A stretch of DNA of 64,000 nucleotides from Methylocystis bryophila (GCF_027925445.1 NZ_AP027149.1:62001-126000), one strand, 5' to 3'. Positions 1-6,973 are shown, numbered from the stretch's first letter. Translations and numbers: made by a program. The notes: generated by a model not told the origin, from the letters alone.

Positions 1-394
1 GCGCCGCCCGAAACGCGTCAGCAAGGCCGCTACGCGCCGCCTCCAGCTTGCCGAACTTGCTCAGCACCACGAGATCCGCGCCATCCGAGATCGCGCTCTC
101 GATCCTCCCGCAGGCGTGGATGAGCGCAGCGGGATCGATATTGCAGGCGGTAGAGCCTCGTCCAAGATCCTGCGAGATCGAGATCGTCTCTCCCGATTGA
201 AGATCACGAACGCGGAAGCGCTTGCAAGCGCCGTCATGAGCGCAATCGGAGTCTTCCACGACGCCGGCGACGCGCAGGCCGGCCCGGGCGCGCCGACGCG
301 CGAACTCGTCCAGGAGAGCCTGCATCGCCGTGCTCGGCGCGCCGCGCAGCGCGGCGATTCTCGGGGTCTCGGCGGCGAACTCGTCGGTCTGCAT
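1..394 (-). CDS. DUF2478 family protein (partial, 3' end outside window)
   Basis: The minus-strand frame opens at an ATG at 394 preceded by a strong Shine-Dalgarno AAGGAGGCGAGA, and runs off the left edge after about 131 codons. The visible part has the DUF2478 pattern: an N-terminal segment like the start of a small nucleotide-binding fold (LDEFARRRARAGLRVAGVV), a Cys/His stretch (DCAHDGACKRF) and the conserved LSKFGKLE block near residue 117. DUF2478 proteins are usually found beside molybdenum transport or molybdoenzyme genes and have been compared to MobB/NTPase folds, but no reaction is proven. It begins 17 bases after the stop of the molybdenum-hydroxylase maturation-like gene, so the two are probably one operon. 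The C-terminus is not visible. Confidence 0.75.
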   Translation of the reverse strand, partial: MQTDEFAAETPRIAALRGAPSTAMQALLDEFARRRARAGLRVAGVVEDSDCAHDGACKRFRVRDLQSGETISISQDLGRGSTACNIDPAALIHACGRIESAISDGADLVVLSKFGKLEAARSGLADAFRAA

Positions 395-411
395 TCTCGC
401 CTCCTTAAAAA

Positions 412-1281
412 TCAATGCATGAGCGCAGGCGAAAGCAAGGCTTTGCGCCCACCCGCGCGCGCCGCGACGACCGCCTGCGCGGTCGCTTCGCCGATGGCGC
501 GGCCGCGCTCATCCGTGCCGGTCCAGCAGGCCAAGCGCCCTCGCGGATCAATCTCGACGAGCTTGGCGCCTTCCGGCGCCTGCGCGCCGTCACGCGCCAA
601 CCCGCGCAGAAATCCGTCGATCGGCGCGACGAGGGGCGCGCCCCCTTGGCGTCCGACCGTCACGCCTTTGTAGATCCGATCGCCGATGTTGAGCGGCGTG
701 CGCCAGACGCCTGCGCGCGGCGCGCGAAGAAATCGCTCCTCGCCGAGGCCGCCGAGCGCGCGTGGGATTCCATCGGCCGCCCAGGTGCGGCCGGCTTTGA
801 CGATTGCCCCGGGGCGCGCGGGATGGGTTTCGATCGCGACGTCGCAATTCTTGCCGACCGTGAAATTGGGTCCGAGGCCCACGGCGATCCCAGCGAGGCC
901 GCGCAGGTCCGGCGTCACGCGGTCCTTCTGCATGCGCGCGTCAATGATCGCCTCCGCCCAGCGCAAGGGAATCAGGTCCGTCGCGTGTAGCGGCGTGACG
1001 GCGACGCAGCCGCGGCTTGCGAAGACGTCGAAGAGCTCCACCGCATTTTCCGCGCGACGGCCGACGATCCCGTCGAGTTGCGCGCAATCGTCGAAAAGCG
1101 CGTCATGAAAGGACATGCCGCGTCGGAGCACCGGCGGATGCGGATCGTAGCTCAACGCGACGTCGTAGCCCTCCCACAGAAGCCGAACGGCGACCGCAGA
1201 CGCGATCTCATTCGTGCCGAGAACGATCGCAAACCCGCGACCGACGTTCCGCGGCGCGTTTCCCATCGTTGATCCGTGCAT
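412..1281 (-). CDS. YqeB/EF2563-like molybdenum hydroxylase maturation protein
   Basis: A 289-residue protein starting at an ATG at 1281 with an AAAGGAG ribosome site 8 bases upstream; a second in-frame Met at codon 6 is possible. The N-terminus has a Rossmann-like stretch (GFAIVLGTNEIASAVAVRL), followed by GLGPNFTVGKNCDVAIET and a C-terminal biotinyl-lipoyl-like segment (GGAPLVAPIDGFLRGL). That combination is typical of the YqeB/EF2563 family, which is linked to the maturation of molybdenum hydroxylases, often together with XdhC-like proteins. Its partner downstream is DUF2478, another molybdenum-associated family. A palindrome with the geometry of a ModE box lies about 130 bases upstream (1410-1433). 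The exact target enzyme cannot be told from the window. Confidence 0.7.
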   Translation of the reverse strand: MHGSTMGNAPRNVGRGFAIVLGTNEIASAVAVRLLWEGYDVALSYDPHPPVLRRGMSFHDALFDDCAQLDGIVGRRAENAVELFDVFASRGCVAVTPLHATDLIPLRWAEAIIDARMQKDRVTPDLRGLAGIAVGLGPNFTVGKNCDVAIETHPARPGAIVKAGRTWAADGIPRALGGLGEERFLRAPRAGVWRTPLNIGDRIYKGVTVGRQGGAPLVAPIDGFLRGLARDGAQAPEGAKLVEIDPRGRLACWTGTDERGRAIGEATAQAVVAARAGGRKALLSPALMH

Positions 1282-1409
1282 CGCCGCTCTCCTTTGCGTC
1301 GGGGTTCGAGGGCGCCACGCAAAGGCCGCGCCAGAGACGACAGATTTGCAGACTCTGTTTAATATTCAGATAGTTGCAGGGTAAGACGCGCGAGCGCGAC
1401 AGGAGCGGA

Positions 1410-1433
1410 AGCTATATTGTTATAAATATAGCT
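1410..1433. promoter_or_regulatory. Candidate ModE (molybdate) box
   Basis: A perfect 8-bp inverted repeat, AGCTATAT and ATATAGCT, separated by 8 bases. The E. coli ModE consensus is CGNTATATA-N6-TATATANCG. Measured from the outer C to the outer G, both span 20 bases, so the geometry agrees and only the innermost base of each arm differs. It lies 129 bases upstream of the YqeB-like gene. The functional link to molybdenum is inferred from the two genes downstream. Confidence 0.4.
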
Positions 1434-1499
1434 GTGTGGCCTCAGCTATGCTGTCTGGAATATAACAAATGGTGTCGGCGCGCGGGGCGCGCGGCGCCT

Positions 1500-1727
1500 A
1501 GAGCGTGTCACGGAAAAGTGCGAAGCGGTTTTCCGGTCATGACATGCTCTAACTTTTTGACGTGGCGCGATTCCTTGTCGCTCGAACGATTCCGTTCGCG
1601 CGGGAAACGCGCGAGAGCGCGATACGACAAAGTGGGAACCGGTTTTTCGCGCCAAGCGCGCTCTAAAGCTTTGGAATCGATCACGTTATCTGCGTTTGAG
1701 CGATTCCGCTCAAACGCATCGTGATCT
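1500..1727. repeat. Composite copy of a dispersed palindromic intergenic repeat
   Basis: The 585 bases between the YqeB-like gene and the haemoglobin gene hold no convincing ORF; most of the right part is repetitive. The first half (about 1500-1553) is related, in reverse orientation, to 63205-63262. The second half (about 1580-1727) contains the modules AACCGGTTTTTCGCGC, GAATCGATCACGTTATCTGC and the palindrome TTTGAGCGATTCCGCTCAAA, which recur at 5843-5960 and 9098-9212. It resembles the mosaic palindromic repeats of rhizobial genomes. Confidence 0.75.
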
Positions 1728-1866
1728 CGCGCGAAGCCGCTTTTTTCCGCGTGTTGCGCGCGGATCGCGCAGCTGGCGCCCGCCCTGCATAGCGGCGCGC
1801 ATCGGCGTTGCGTCCCGCGCCTCGTTTCGGCGCCGCGCTCGCCCCAGCGTTAATGCGAGAGAGCCC

Positions 1867-2316
1867 ATGACCTTCGACTTTCCGAGGATCGACGACGCGG
1901 CCGAGAGAGAGCGCATCGAGACGGCGATTGTGGCGTGTGTGCGCGACTTCTATAAGCGCGGCCTCGCCGATCCGATGCTCGGCCCGATTCTGGCGGGGGG
2001 CATTCCGGATCTCGAGCGTCACGTCACGACCGTCGTCGCCTTTTGGTCAAAGTCGCTGCTCCACACCGAGCGTTACGACGGCCATCCTTACACCGCTCAC
2101 ACGCATCTCCCCGTCGAACCCGAGCATTTCGCGCGTTGGCTCGAGCTCTTCACGCAAGCCGCGCGCGCCAATCTCCCGGAGACCCAGGCTGAGCAGGCGC
2201 TCGCCAAGGCGACGCATATGGCGCAATGCTTCCAGGCGGGGATGTTTCCCTTCACAGGCGCCGACGGACGTCCGAGCCGCACACCGGCCGAGACTTCCGC
2301 TCCGCTCAACCACTAG
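1867..2316 (+). CDS. Group III truncated haemoglobin
   Basis: 149 residues from the ATG at 1867; the open frame extends further upstream, but that part is repeat-derived and is not included. The sequence fits the group III truncated globins: FYKRGLADPMLGPIL in the B-helix region (about 28-42), a VVAFWSKSLL segment (about 56-65), then YDGHPYTAHTHLPV with the probable proximal haem ligand His78 (His80 is the alternative) and FARWLELF (about 88-95). These cytosolic globins bind oxygen, NO or peroxide; a role in micro-oxic or nitrogen-fixing metabolism is often proposed. The next genes, a NifW-like fragment and an FdxD-type ferredoxin, fit that idea, but no nitrogenase gene is visible here. Confidence 0.85.
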   Translation: MTFDFPRIDDAAERERIETAIVACVRDFYKRGLADPMLGPILAGGIPDLERHVTTVVAFWSKSLLHTERYDGHPYTAHTHLPVEPEHFARWLELFTQAARANLPETQAEQALAKATHMAQCFQAGMFPFTGADGRPSRTPAETSAPLNH

Positions 2317-2364
2317 CGCGCATCCGCTTTCACGCCGCTCGCGCCTGCGAAGGAACTCCAAACC

Positions 2365-2592
2365 ATGAGCATTTTCGACGATCTGCGGGGGCTGTCTTCG
2401 GCGGAGCTATTCTTGGAGGCGACCGGCGTCGCGGCCTGCGACACAAATCTCGCGCAATCCTATGCCGATTTCGTCGCCTCGACCTCGATCGAGCACGACC
2501 CCGCCATGGCGCGCGAGGACGCGGCGAGGGTTACGGAGGAGCCCCTCGTGCCGCTCCATCTGCTCATCCCCCCGGACAGCATAGCGCTCTGA
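2365..2592 (+). CDS. Short NifW-like protein, apparently internally deleted
   Basis: 75 residues from an ATG at 2365, 48 bases after the haemoglobin gene. The N-terminus (MSIFDDLRGLSSAELF, then TGV) resembles the start of NifW, the nitrogenase-stabilising protein, and LAQSYADFVASTSIEH resembles the NifW C-terminal AYxDFVxSSP region. The roughly 40-residue centre of NifW, including its VVNVARLHILKR-like block, is missing, with the two ends joined in frame. Family comparison is from memory, so the relationship needs an alignment. The product may be a degraded relative or a shortened functional form; a chance ORF is less likely given position and start context. Confidence 0.5.
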   Translation: MSIFDDLRGLSSAELFLEATGVAACDTNLAQSYADFVASTSIEHDPAMAREDAARVTEEPLVPLHLLIPPDSIAL

Positions 2593-2648
2593 GCCGCGCG
2601 CGCCGCTTCGGATGCGGCAAAGCGCCGCAAAGGCGGGCGCAACATTGC

Positions 2649-2665
2649 TTGGATTTCGGTTTGCT
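2649..2665 (+). promoter_or_regulatory. Candidate sigma-54 promoter for the ferredoxin gene
   Basis: The sequence TTGGATTTCGGTTTGCT has the invariant GG and GC 12 bases apart and a good -12 element (TTGCT). The -24 element is TGGAT instead of TGGCA, two mismatches. It ends 65 bases before the ferredoxin ATG. Sigma-54 control would suit an FdxD-type gene, but no NifA site was found upstream. Confidence 0.3.
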
Positions 2666-2730
2666 GGCCTAATCGGCCGGCGCCATCGCGGGAACAGCGC
2701 GCGCCTATTCAAATAAAGGTGAGGAAATCC

Positions 2731-3096
2731 ATGCCTAACGTGACCTTCGAATCCCCGTTGCTGCACAAGAATCTCACGGTTTACGCCATCGCCGGCGATA
2801 CCTCGACCGTGCTCTCGGTCGCCGAGGCCAATAAGGTGCCGATTCCCCATGATTGCCGCGACGGCGAGTGCGGCTCCTGCTTGATCGAAGTCGTGACGCT
2901 CACCGGCAAAACCATGGGATCGCTGCTCACCGAGAAGGAGAAGGCGCAATTGAAGTCGCTCGGAAAGATCACGCCTGAGGAGATCCGTCGAGCCGAGGTG
3001 GAGGACGTCGCGCCGCGCTTTCGCCTCGCCTGCCAATATGTGGTGCGCGACCAGGACATATTGGTGAAGTTCACGGGGGAGCCCGGCGGCGCGTAA
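2731..3096 (+). CDS. FdxD-type [2Fe-2S] ferredoxin
   Basis: 121 residues. The ATG at 2731 is preferred over the in-frame GTG at 2719 because the ribosome site AAAGGTGAGG (2714-2724) overlaps the latter. The protein has a plant-type ferredoxin fold with the cluster ligands Cys42, Cys47, Cys50 (DCRDGECGSC) and Cys101 (LACQYV). The insertion LLTEKEKAQLKSLGKITPEE between the Cys motif and the last Cys is characteristic of the FdxD/ferredoxin V group known from nif regions of purple bacteria. It probably donates electrons in the cytosol, perhaps to nitrogenase or an oxygen-protection system. Position after haemoglobin and NifW-like genes supports this. Confidence 0.8.
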   Translation: MPNVTFESPLLHKNLTVYAIAGDTSTVLSVAEANKVPIPHDCRDGECGSCLIEVVTLTGKTMGSLLTEKEKAQLKSLGKITPEEIRRAEVEDVAPRFRLACQYVVRDQDILVKFTGEPGGA

Positions 3097-3291
3097 GGAA
3101 GGCGTTTCGCCATCGAGGCCCGCGGCGATCGCGGGGTCGATGGTCTGTTTCGTCGACTTTCCGACCCTTCGCGTCTGCAAGATGCAGACGCGAAGGCGCG
3201 CTCGGGCTTGATCCGGGACGCCGCGATCAGGAGCAGAAGCAGCCGAACGACCAAGCGCATGGGCGCGTCCACAATCGCAAGGAGGATCGAC

Positions 3292-4035
3292 TTGTCTGAG
3301 AACGCGTTCAGGAGATACGGCAGGCTCGCGTGGCCGCTCCTTCTTTGCTTCTGCTGCGCCGCGCGCGTCGCGGCGCAAACAGCGGCTCCGCCGCCCACGA
3401 GTGACATGCCGCCGTCCCACGCCATGCATCATCATGGGGAGGATGACGACGGCGCCTTCCATCATCGTTTTGAAGGCGCGGAGAACTGGGCGAAGGAGTT
3501 CGACAAGGCCGAACGCGACGAGTGGCAGAAGCCGCAAGCGGTGCTCGAGGCTCTAAGGATCGGCAAAGGCGCGATCGTCGCAGACATCGGCGCCGGCACG
3601 GGCTATTTCGCGACGCGGATCGCACGCCTCGCGCCGCAGGGCCGCGTCTATGCGGTCGACGTGGAGCCGGGCATGGCGCGCTATCTCGGCGAGAGAGCGA
3701 AGCGGGAGGGCCTTACGAATCTCATCCCGGTGCTGGCGCAAGGCGACAGCGCCCCGCTACCGGAGCCGGTCGACCTCGCCTTGGTCGTCGACACCTTCCA
3801 CCACATTGGTCATCGCGTCGCCTATTTCGCGCGGCTCAAATCCTCGCTGAAGGATGACGGCCGATTGGCGATCGTCGATTTCAAAACGGATTCCCCGAGC
3901 GGCCCGCCGCCACAGTTCCGCATTCCGCCCGAGCAGGCCATAGAGGAGCTCATGGCCGCCGGCTACACGCTCGTGGAGACGGGCCCCTCCCTGCCGCGGC
4001 AATATATGCTGATCTTCCGCAAGAGCGCGCCTTAG
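3292..4035 (+). CDS. Exported class I SAM-dependent methyltransferase
   Basis: 247 residues from a TTG at 3292, chosen because AAGGAGG ends 6 bases before it; longer in-frame starts lack a ribosome site. Residues 1-30 form a signal peptide (basic ends, LAWPLLLCFCCAARVAAQ). A His-rich linker (HAMHHHGEDDDGAFHH) follows, then a Rossmann methyltransferase domain with motif I VADIGAGTGYFATRI, an acidic motif II (YAVDVEPG), and LALVVDTFHHI. It is closest to the periplasmic or lipoprotein-like methyltransferases with the REEWQKP/DEWQKP lead-in found in many proteobacteria. The substrate is unknown. SAM is cytosolic, so an exported enzyme of this fold is puzzling. It stands alone between the ferredoxin gene and a repeat. 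Confidence 0.75.
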   Translation: MSENAFRRYGRLAWPLLLCFCCAARVAAQTAAPPPTSDMPPSHAMHHHGEDDDGAFHHRFEGAENWAKEFDKAERDEWQKPQAVLEALRIGKGAIVADIGAGTGYFATRIARLAPQGRVYAVDVEPGMARYLGERAKREGLTNLIPVLAQGDSAPLPEPVDLALVVDTFHHIGHRVAYFARLKSSLKDDGRLAIVDFKTDSPSGPPPQFRIPPEQAIEELMAAGYTLVETGPSLPRQYMLIFRKSAP

Positions 4036-4065
4036 TTCCGCGCATCTAGAGCCGCAGAAGCGTCC

Positions 4066-4192
4066 GTCATTGCGAGCGAAGCGAAGCAATCCAGGCGCGA
4101 CAACAGGATTCTTTTGTCGGTTCTTGCCTTTGCAGCAGACGATATCGATCGCGCAGACCGCTCCTGGATTGCTTCGCTTCGCTCGCAATGAC
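4066..4192. repeat. Large inverted repeat (29-bp arms)
   Basis: Arms at 4066-4094 and 4164-4192 are reverse complements (beginning GTCATTGCGAGCGAAGCGAA) around a 69-base centre. This motif is a common intergenic repeat of Bradyrhizobium-like and methylotrophic alphaproteobacteria. It lies between convergent genes and could fold in RNA from both sides. A degenerate single arm is found at 29577-29602. Confidence 0.85.
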
Positions 4193-4218
4193 GACGGCAG
4201 GCGTCCCGCCCGGCGCAA

Positions 4219-4659
4219 TCACTCTGCGAGGTCGCCGACCTTGCAGATCGTCGCCGCATCCATCACGCCGCCGCAACATCGGTCGATCGCCTCGCCGAAG
4301 ACGGCCTCCTCCGGGGCGACCGCGAAAAAGAGCGTCACGCAGGAGCGGAATTTCATGTCGTCCGGAGAGCCGAAGATCTCGTTCAACGATCGTTGCGACG
4401 CAACGACCAGACGAACGCATTCGCGTAGACGTTCGCCCAGCACAGGATGCTCGAGATAGGCGCGCGCCTCGCCAGGCGAGCCGATCGCATATCGAACCGA
4501 CCTGGCGCTGGAGCCGAGGCCCGCAATTTGGGGAAAGACGAACCACATCCAGTGCGTTCGCTTGCGTCCGGCGCGAAGCTCGGCGAGCGCGCCATCGATC
4601 ACCGCCGCCTGCGCCGCGAGGAAGCGCGCAAGGTCGAAAGGATCGTCGCCCTGCCGCAT
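4219..4659 (-). CDS. DUF1810 domain protein
   Basis: 146 residues from the ATG at 4659, selected over an upstream start at 4692 because GGGAGGGGC lies directly before it. The DUF1810 signature is clear: DPFDLARFLAAQ at the N-terminus, a basic GRKRTHWMWFVFPQIAGLG block (about 32-50), and YLEHPVLGERLREC (about 70-83). The function of this soluble family is not established; YjgA/NADAR-like fold neighbours exist, but no catalytic residues can be assigned. It starts 20 bases after the stop of a membrane-protein gene on the same strand, so co-transcription is likely. Confidence 0.85.
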   Translation of the reverse strand: MRQGDDPFDLARFLAAQAAVIDGALAELRAGRKRTHWMWFVFPQIAGLGSSARSVRYAIGSPGEARAYLEHPVLGERLRECVRLVVASQRSLNEIFGSPDDMKFRSCVTLFFAVAPEEAVFGEAIDRCCGGVMDAATICKVGDLAE

Positions 4660-4678
4660 GCGCCCCTCCCATCCGCGC

Positions 4679-5077
4679 TCACTCGCGAGCAAAGGCCTTG
4701 TAGCTCAGCACGCCGCCGGCGATCAGAAAGACCGCGCCGATCGCCGGCAGCACGACGTGCAGAGCCGGGGCGAAAGCAGCCCGCGTCATGACGCTGGTCA
4801 GCTGGATCGGGAAAACCATGCGGATGAAGCCCGCGACGACGCTGAGCCAGCCGAACAAAGTGATTAGCGTTGGCCAGCCGGCGGTCCAGCGATTATGGAA
4901 GCGGAGGATCGCGAGGCCGGGGACGAAGGCCGCGTAGCCGGCCAGCACGATGAGCATAGGGCTCTTGGAGAGCTCCTCGATCATGCCGGGCATCGCTTCG
5001 AGATTGAAGAGCACCATCAATGCGGTGGCGACGAGCGTCGGCCCCAGCAAAGCGGCGATGACTTTCGATGTCGTCAA
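4679..5077 (-). CDS. Four-helix integral membrane protein
   Basis: 132 residues starting at a TTG at 5077 with AAGGGGAG 7 bases upstream. Four hydrophobic segments are visible: about 5-25 (VIAALLGPTLVATALMVLF), 39-57 (SPMLIVLAGYAAFVPGLA), 67-90 (WPTLITLFGWLSVVAGFIRM) and 104-124 (APALHVVLPAIGAVFLIAG). No conserved polar or metal motif stands out. Small membrane proteins of this kind occur widely in alphaproteobacteria without known function. It lies upstream of the DUF1810 gene on the same strand. Confidence 0.75.
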   Translation of the reverse strand: MTTSKVIAALLGPTLVATALMVLFNLEAMPGMIEELSKSPMLIVLAGYAAFVPGLAILRFHNRWTAGWPTLITLFGWLSVVAGFIRMVFPIQLTSVMTRAAFAPALHVVLPAIGAVFLIAGGVLSYKAFARE

Positions 5078-5100
5078 GAGCGGCTCCCCTTCAGATCGGC

Positions 5101-5256
5101 TCAGTCCCGCGTGCGTCCCTTGTGGACCCGCCCCTTGCTGGCCGGCCGTTCCTTCTTTGACCTCGGAATCCGCTCGGGCTTCAGCGCGCGCAACGCATCA
5201 GCAGCGGCGGCGCGGCGCCGCTCGTCCTCGTGTTTTGCGGCTTCGGGCTTTCTCAT
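5101..5256 (-). CDS. Small basic hypothetical protein
   Basis: A 51-residue frame starting at an ATG at 5256. It is strongly charged and Ala-rich (MRKPEAAKHEDERRRAAAAD, then KKERPASKGRVHKGRTRD), like the short highly basic proteins often left next to alphaproteobacterial genes. No Shine-Dalgarno of note is present and no family is recognised. It fills the gap between the CXXCW gene and the membrane-protein gene on the same strand. Confidence 0.4.
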   Translation of the reverse strand: MRKPEAAKHEDERRRAAAADALRALKPERIPRSKKERPASKGRVHKGRTRD

Positions 5257-5308
5257 CGGCAACGCCCGTCATGCATGACGCCTTCATATAGGGCTCAAAT
5301 ATAGGGCT

Positions 5309-5983
5309 TCAAAAACCCGGCTCCGGCGCACGGTCTTCGAGCGGGTGTCCGCCCTGCTCCCAGCCGTCGGTGCCCTCGGGATACCAGTAAACGTCGGCGT
5401 AGCCGAGCGCCAGGGCGCGCTTCGCCGCGTTCCAGGACATCCAGCAGTCCGCGAGGCAGTAGAAGACCAAGGACTTGTTCTTGTCGCCGGCTGTCGCCTT
5501 CTCCAGCCCCGTCTCGAAATAGCGCTGCGTCGACTCCGCCAGCGCGCCAAAGCCCGTGTTGACGAGCCAGAGGCTGCCGGGAATGTCGGCCCTCGGCTTG
5601 TCTCGCCAGACCGTCTTGGGCGGGAGATCGGCGGGCTTGGGTGGGCGCGGCAGGGCGTCGACGAATACGGCGGACTTGGCCTGCCACAGCTCGAAGGCCT
5701 GCTTCGTGTCGATGACATGCGCGCCTCTGAGCGTCGCAGGCGTCGGCGCGCGATAATCGTCGAGCCGGTAGCCCTCGGGCTCCATCGCTGTGGTTTCGGC
5801 CGCGAGCGCCGAGGAGCAGCAAGAGAAGGCGAGAAGCGCCAGAGCGCGAAGCGAAAAAGTGGAAACCGGCTTTTCGCGCGAATCGCGCTCTAAGACTTTG
5901 GGATCGATCACGTTATCTGCATTTGAGCGATTCCGCTCAAACGCAGCGTGATCTAGAGCGGCGCAAATAGAGGGTCGCGACAT
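5309..5983 (-). CDS. PQQ-dependent catabolism-associated CXXCW protein, with a repeat inside its 5' end
   Basis: 224 residues from the ATG at 5983 (AGAGAGAAAG upstream). The mature part is a rhodanese-like fold with the CLADCWMSWNAAKRA motif near residue 170 that names the CXXCW family, and ends in WYPEGTDGWEQGGHPL. These periplasmic proteins accompany PQQ-dependent dehydrogenases and c-type cytochromes. The hydrophobic export segment (STFSLRALALLAFSCCSSAL) starts only at about residue 41. Codons 10-40 are made entirely of the dispersed repeat seen at 9098-9212, read in frame. Either the repeat was inserted into the signal-peptide region, or translation starts inside it, for example at the GTG near codon 25. 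No PQQ enzyme is adjacent. Confidence 0.8.
   Translation of the reverse strand: MSRPSICAALDHAAFERNRSNADNVIDPKVLERDSREKPVSTFSLRALALLAFSCCSSALAAETTAMEPEGYRLDDYRAPTPATLRGAHVIDTKQAFELWQAKSAVFVDALPRPPKPADLPPKTVWRDKPRADIPGSLWLVNTGFGALAESTQRYFETGLEKATAGDKNKSLVFYCLADCWMSWNAAKRALALGYADVYWYPEGTDGWEQGGHPLEDRAPEPGF
5843..5960. repeat. Dispersed palindromic repeat inside a coding 5' end
   Basis: This copy matches 9098-9212 over almost its whole length: the GGAAACCGG block, AATCGCGCTCTAA, GATCGATCACGTTATCTGC and the palindrome TTTGAGCGATTCCGCTCAAA followed by GCGTGATCT. On the minus strand it is read through in frame by the CXXCW gene. Confidence 0.8.
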
Positions 5984-6126
5984 CGTCTTTCTCTCTTCCC
6001 GAAGGCGTTGGGCGGGCGCCCATTATCGTCGCCGGCCCTGCGGCCGCAAGCTGCTTGTCAGACGATTCCGTTCGAGCGGAAACCGCGCTAGAAGGGCGCC
6101 TCCCCCTCCTCTGGCTAGGCTCGTCA

Positions 6127-6930
6127 ATGCTGTTGTTCCTGCGCTCGCTCGTCTTTCACTGCCTCTTCTACAGCTGCACGGTGCTGCTGATGCTCGTTTG
6201 GCTGCCGACACTCGTCACCGGGCCGCGTGGGATCGTCCAGGAGCTCGGGCGCCAATGGGGCCGCACCACGCTCTGGCTTTTGGAGAATATCTGCGGCCTG
6301 AAGCACGAGATCCGCGGGCTTGAGAACATTCCGAAGGGCGCTGTCATCGTCGCCGCTAAGCATCAATCGACGTGGGACACGTTCACGCTGCCGATCTTCT
6401 TTCCGGACTTCTCCTTCATTCTGAAACACGAGCTGGTCTATTTGCCGCTCTTCGGGTGGTATCTGCTGCGAGCCGAGCAGATCGCCATCGACCGCGCCAA
6501 GGGCCGCAAGGCCATGCCGCAGCTCATCGCCAAAGCCAAGGCGCTCTTCGCGCAAGGTCGCCAGCTCTTCATCTTTCCGGAAGGCACGCGCCGACCGGCG
6601 GGCGCGCCTCCGGCCTATAAATTCGGCGTCGCCTTGATCTATCAGGAGACCGGCGCCCAGGTCGTGCCAGTCGTGCTCAACGCGGGGCTATTCTGGCCGC
6701 GCCACGCGCTCCTGATCAGGCCGGGGGTCGCGGTCATGGAGTTCCTGCCGCCGATCGCGCCGGGGCTCGACGCCCGCGCCTTCTTCGCCGAACTGCAAGA
6801 GCGGCTGGAGGCGGGAACAGAAAAGCTCCTGCAGGAGGCGGCGGCGAAAGACTCTGCCATCGCGGCGATTATCGAGAAGAACCGGCTTGCGCCGGCGCCG
6901 GCGCCCGCCCCGCAGCGCGCGGAGGGGTGA
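6127..6930 (+). CDS. plsC: 1-acyl-sn-glycerol-3-phosphate acyltransferase
   Basis: 267 residues from the ATG at 6127; the longer TTG-initiated frame from 6055 covers a repeat fragment and is not used. An N-terminal membrane segment (about 5-32) is followed by the acyltransferase motifs: block I HQSTWD (79-84), block II around AIDRAKGRKAM, block III FPEGTRRP (about 150), and block IV near VVPVVLNAG. It transfers an acyl chain to lysophosphatidate at the inner membrane, the second step of phospholipid synthesis. The C-terminus is Ala/Pro-rich. It converges with thpR, 43 bases between stops. Confidence 0.9.
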   Translation: MLLFLRSLVFHCLFYSCTVLLMLVWLPTLVTGPRGIVQELGRQWGRTTLWLLENICGLKHEIRGLENIPKGAVIVAAKHQSTWDTFTLPIFFPDFSFILKHELVYLPLFGWYLLRAEQIAIDRAKGRKAMPQLIAKAKALFAQGRQLFIFPEGTRRPAGAPPAYKFGVALIYQETGAQVVPVVLNAGLFWPRHALLIRPGVAVMEFLPPIAPGLDARAFFAELQERLEAGTEKLLQEAAAKDSAIAAIIEKNRLAPAPAPAPQRAEG

Positions 6931-6973
6931 GCCGCGGCGGGAGGACCTCCTGGCGACCGCGGAACTTCCCGTT

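Noticed and set aside
1696..1866. N-terminal extension of the truncated haemoglobin
   Set aside because: The 57 added residues come from the dispersed repeat and Arg-rich intergenic sequence; the globin domain begins normally at 1867.
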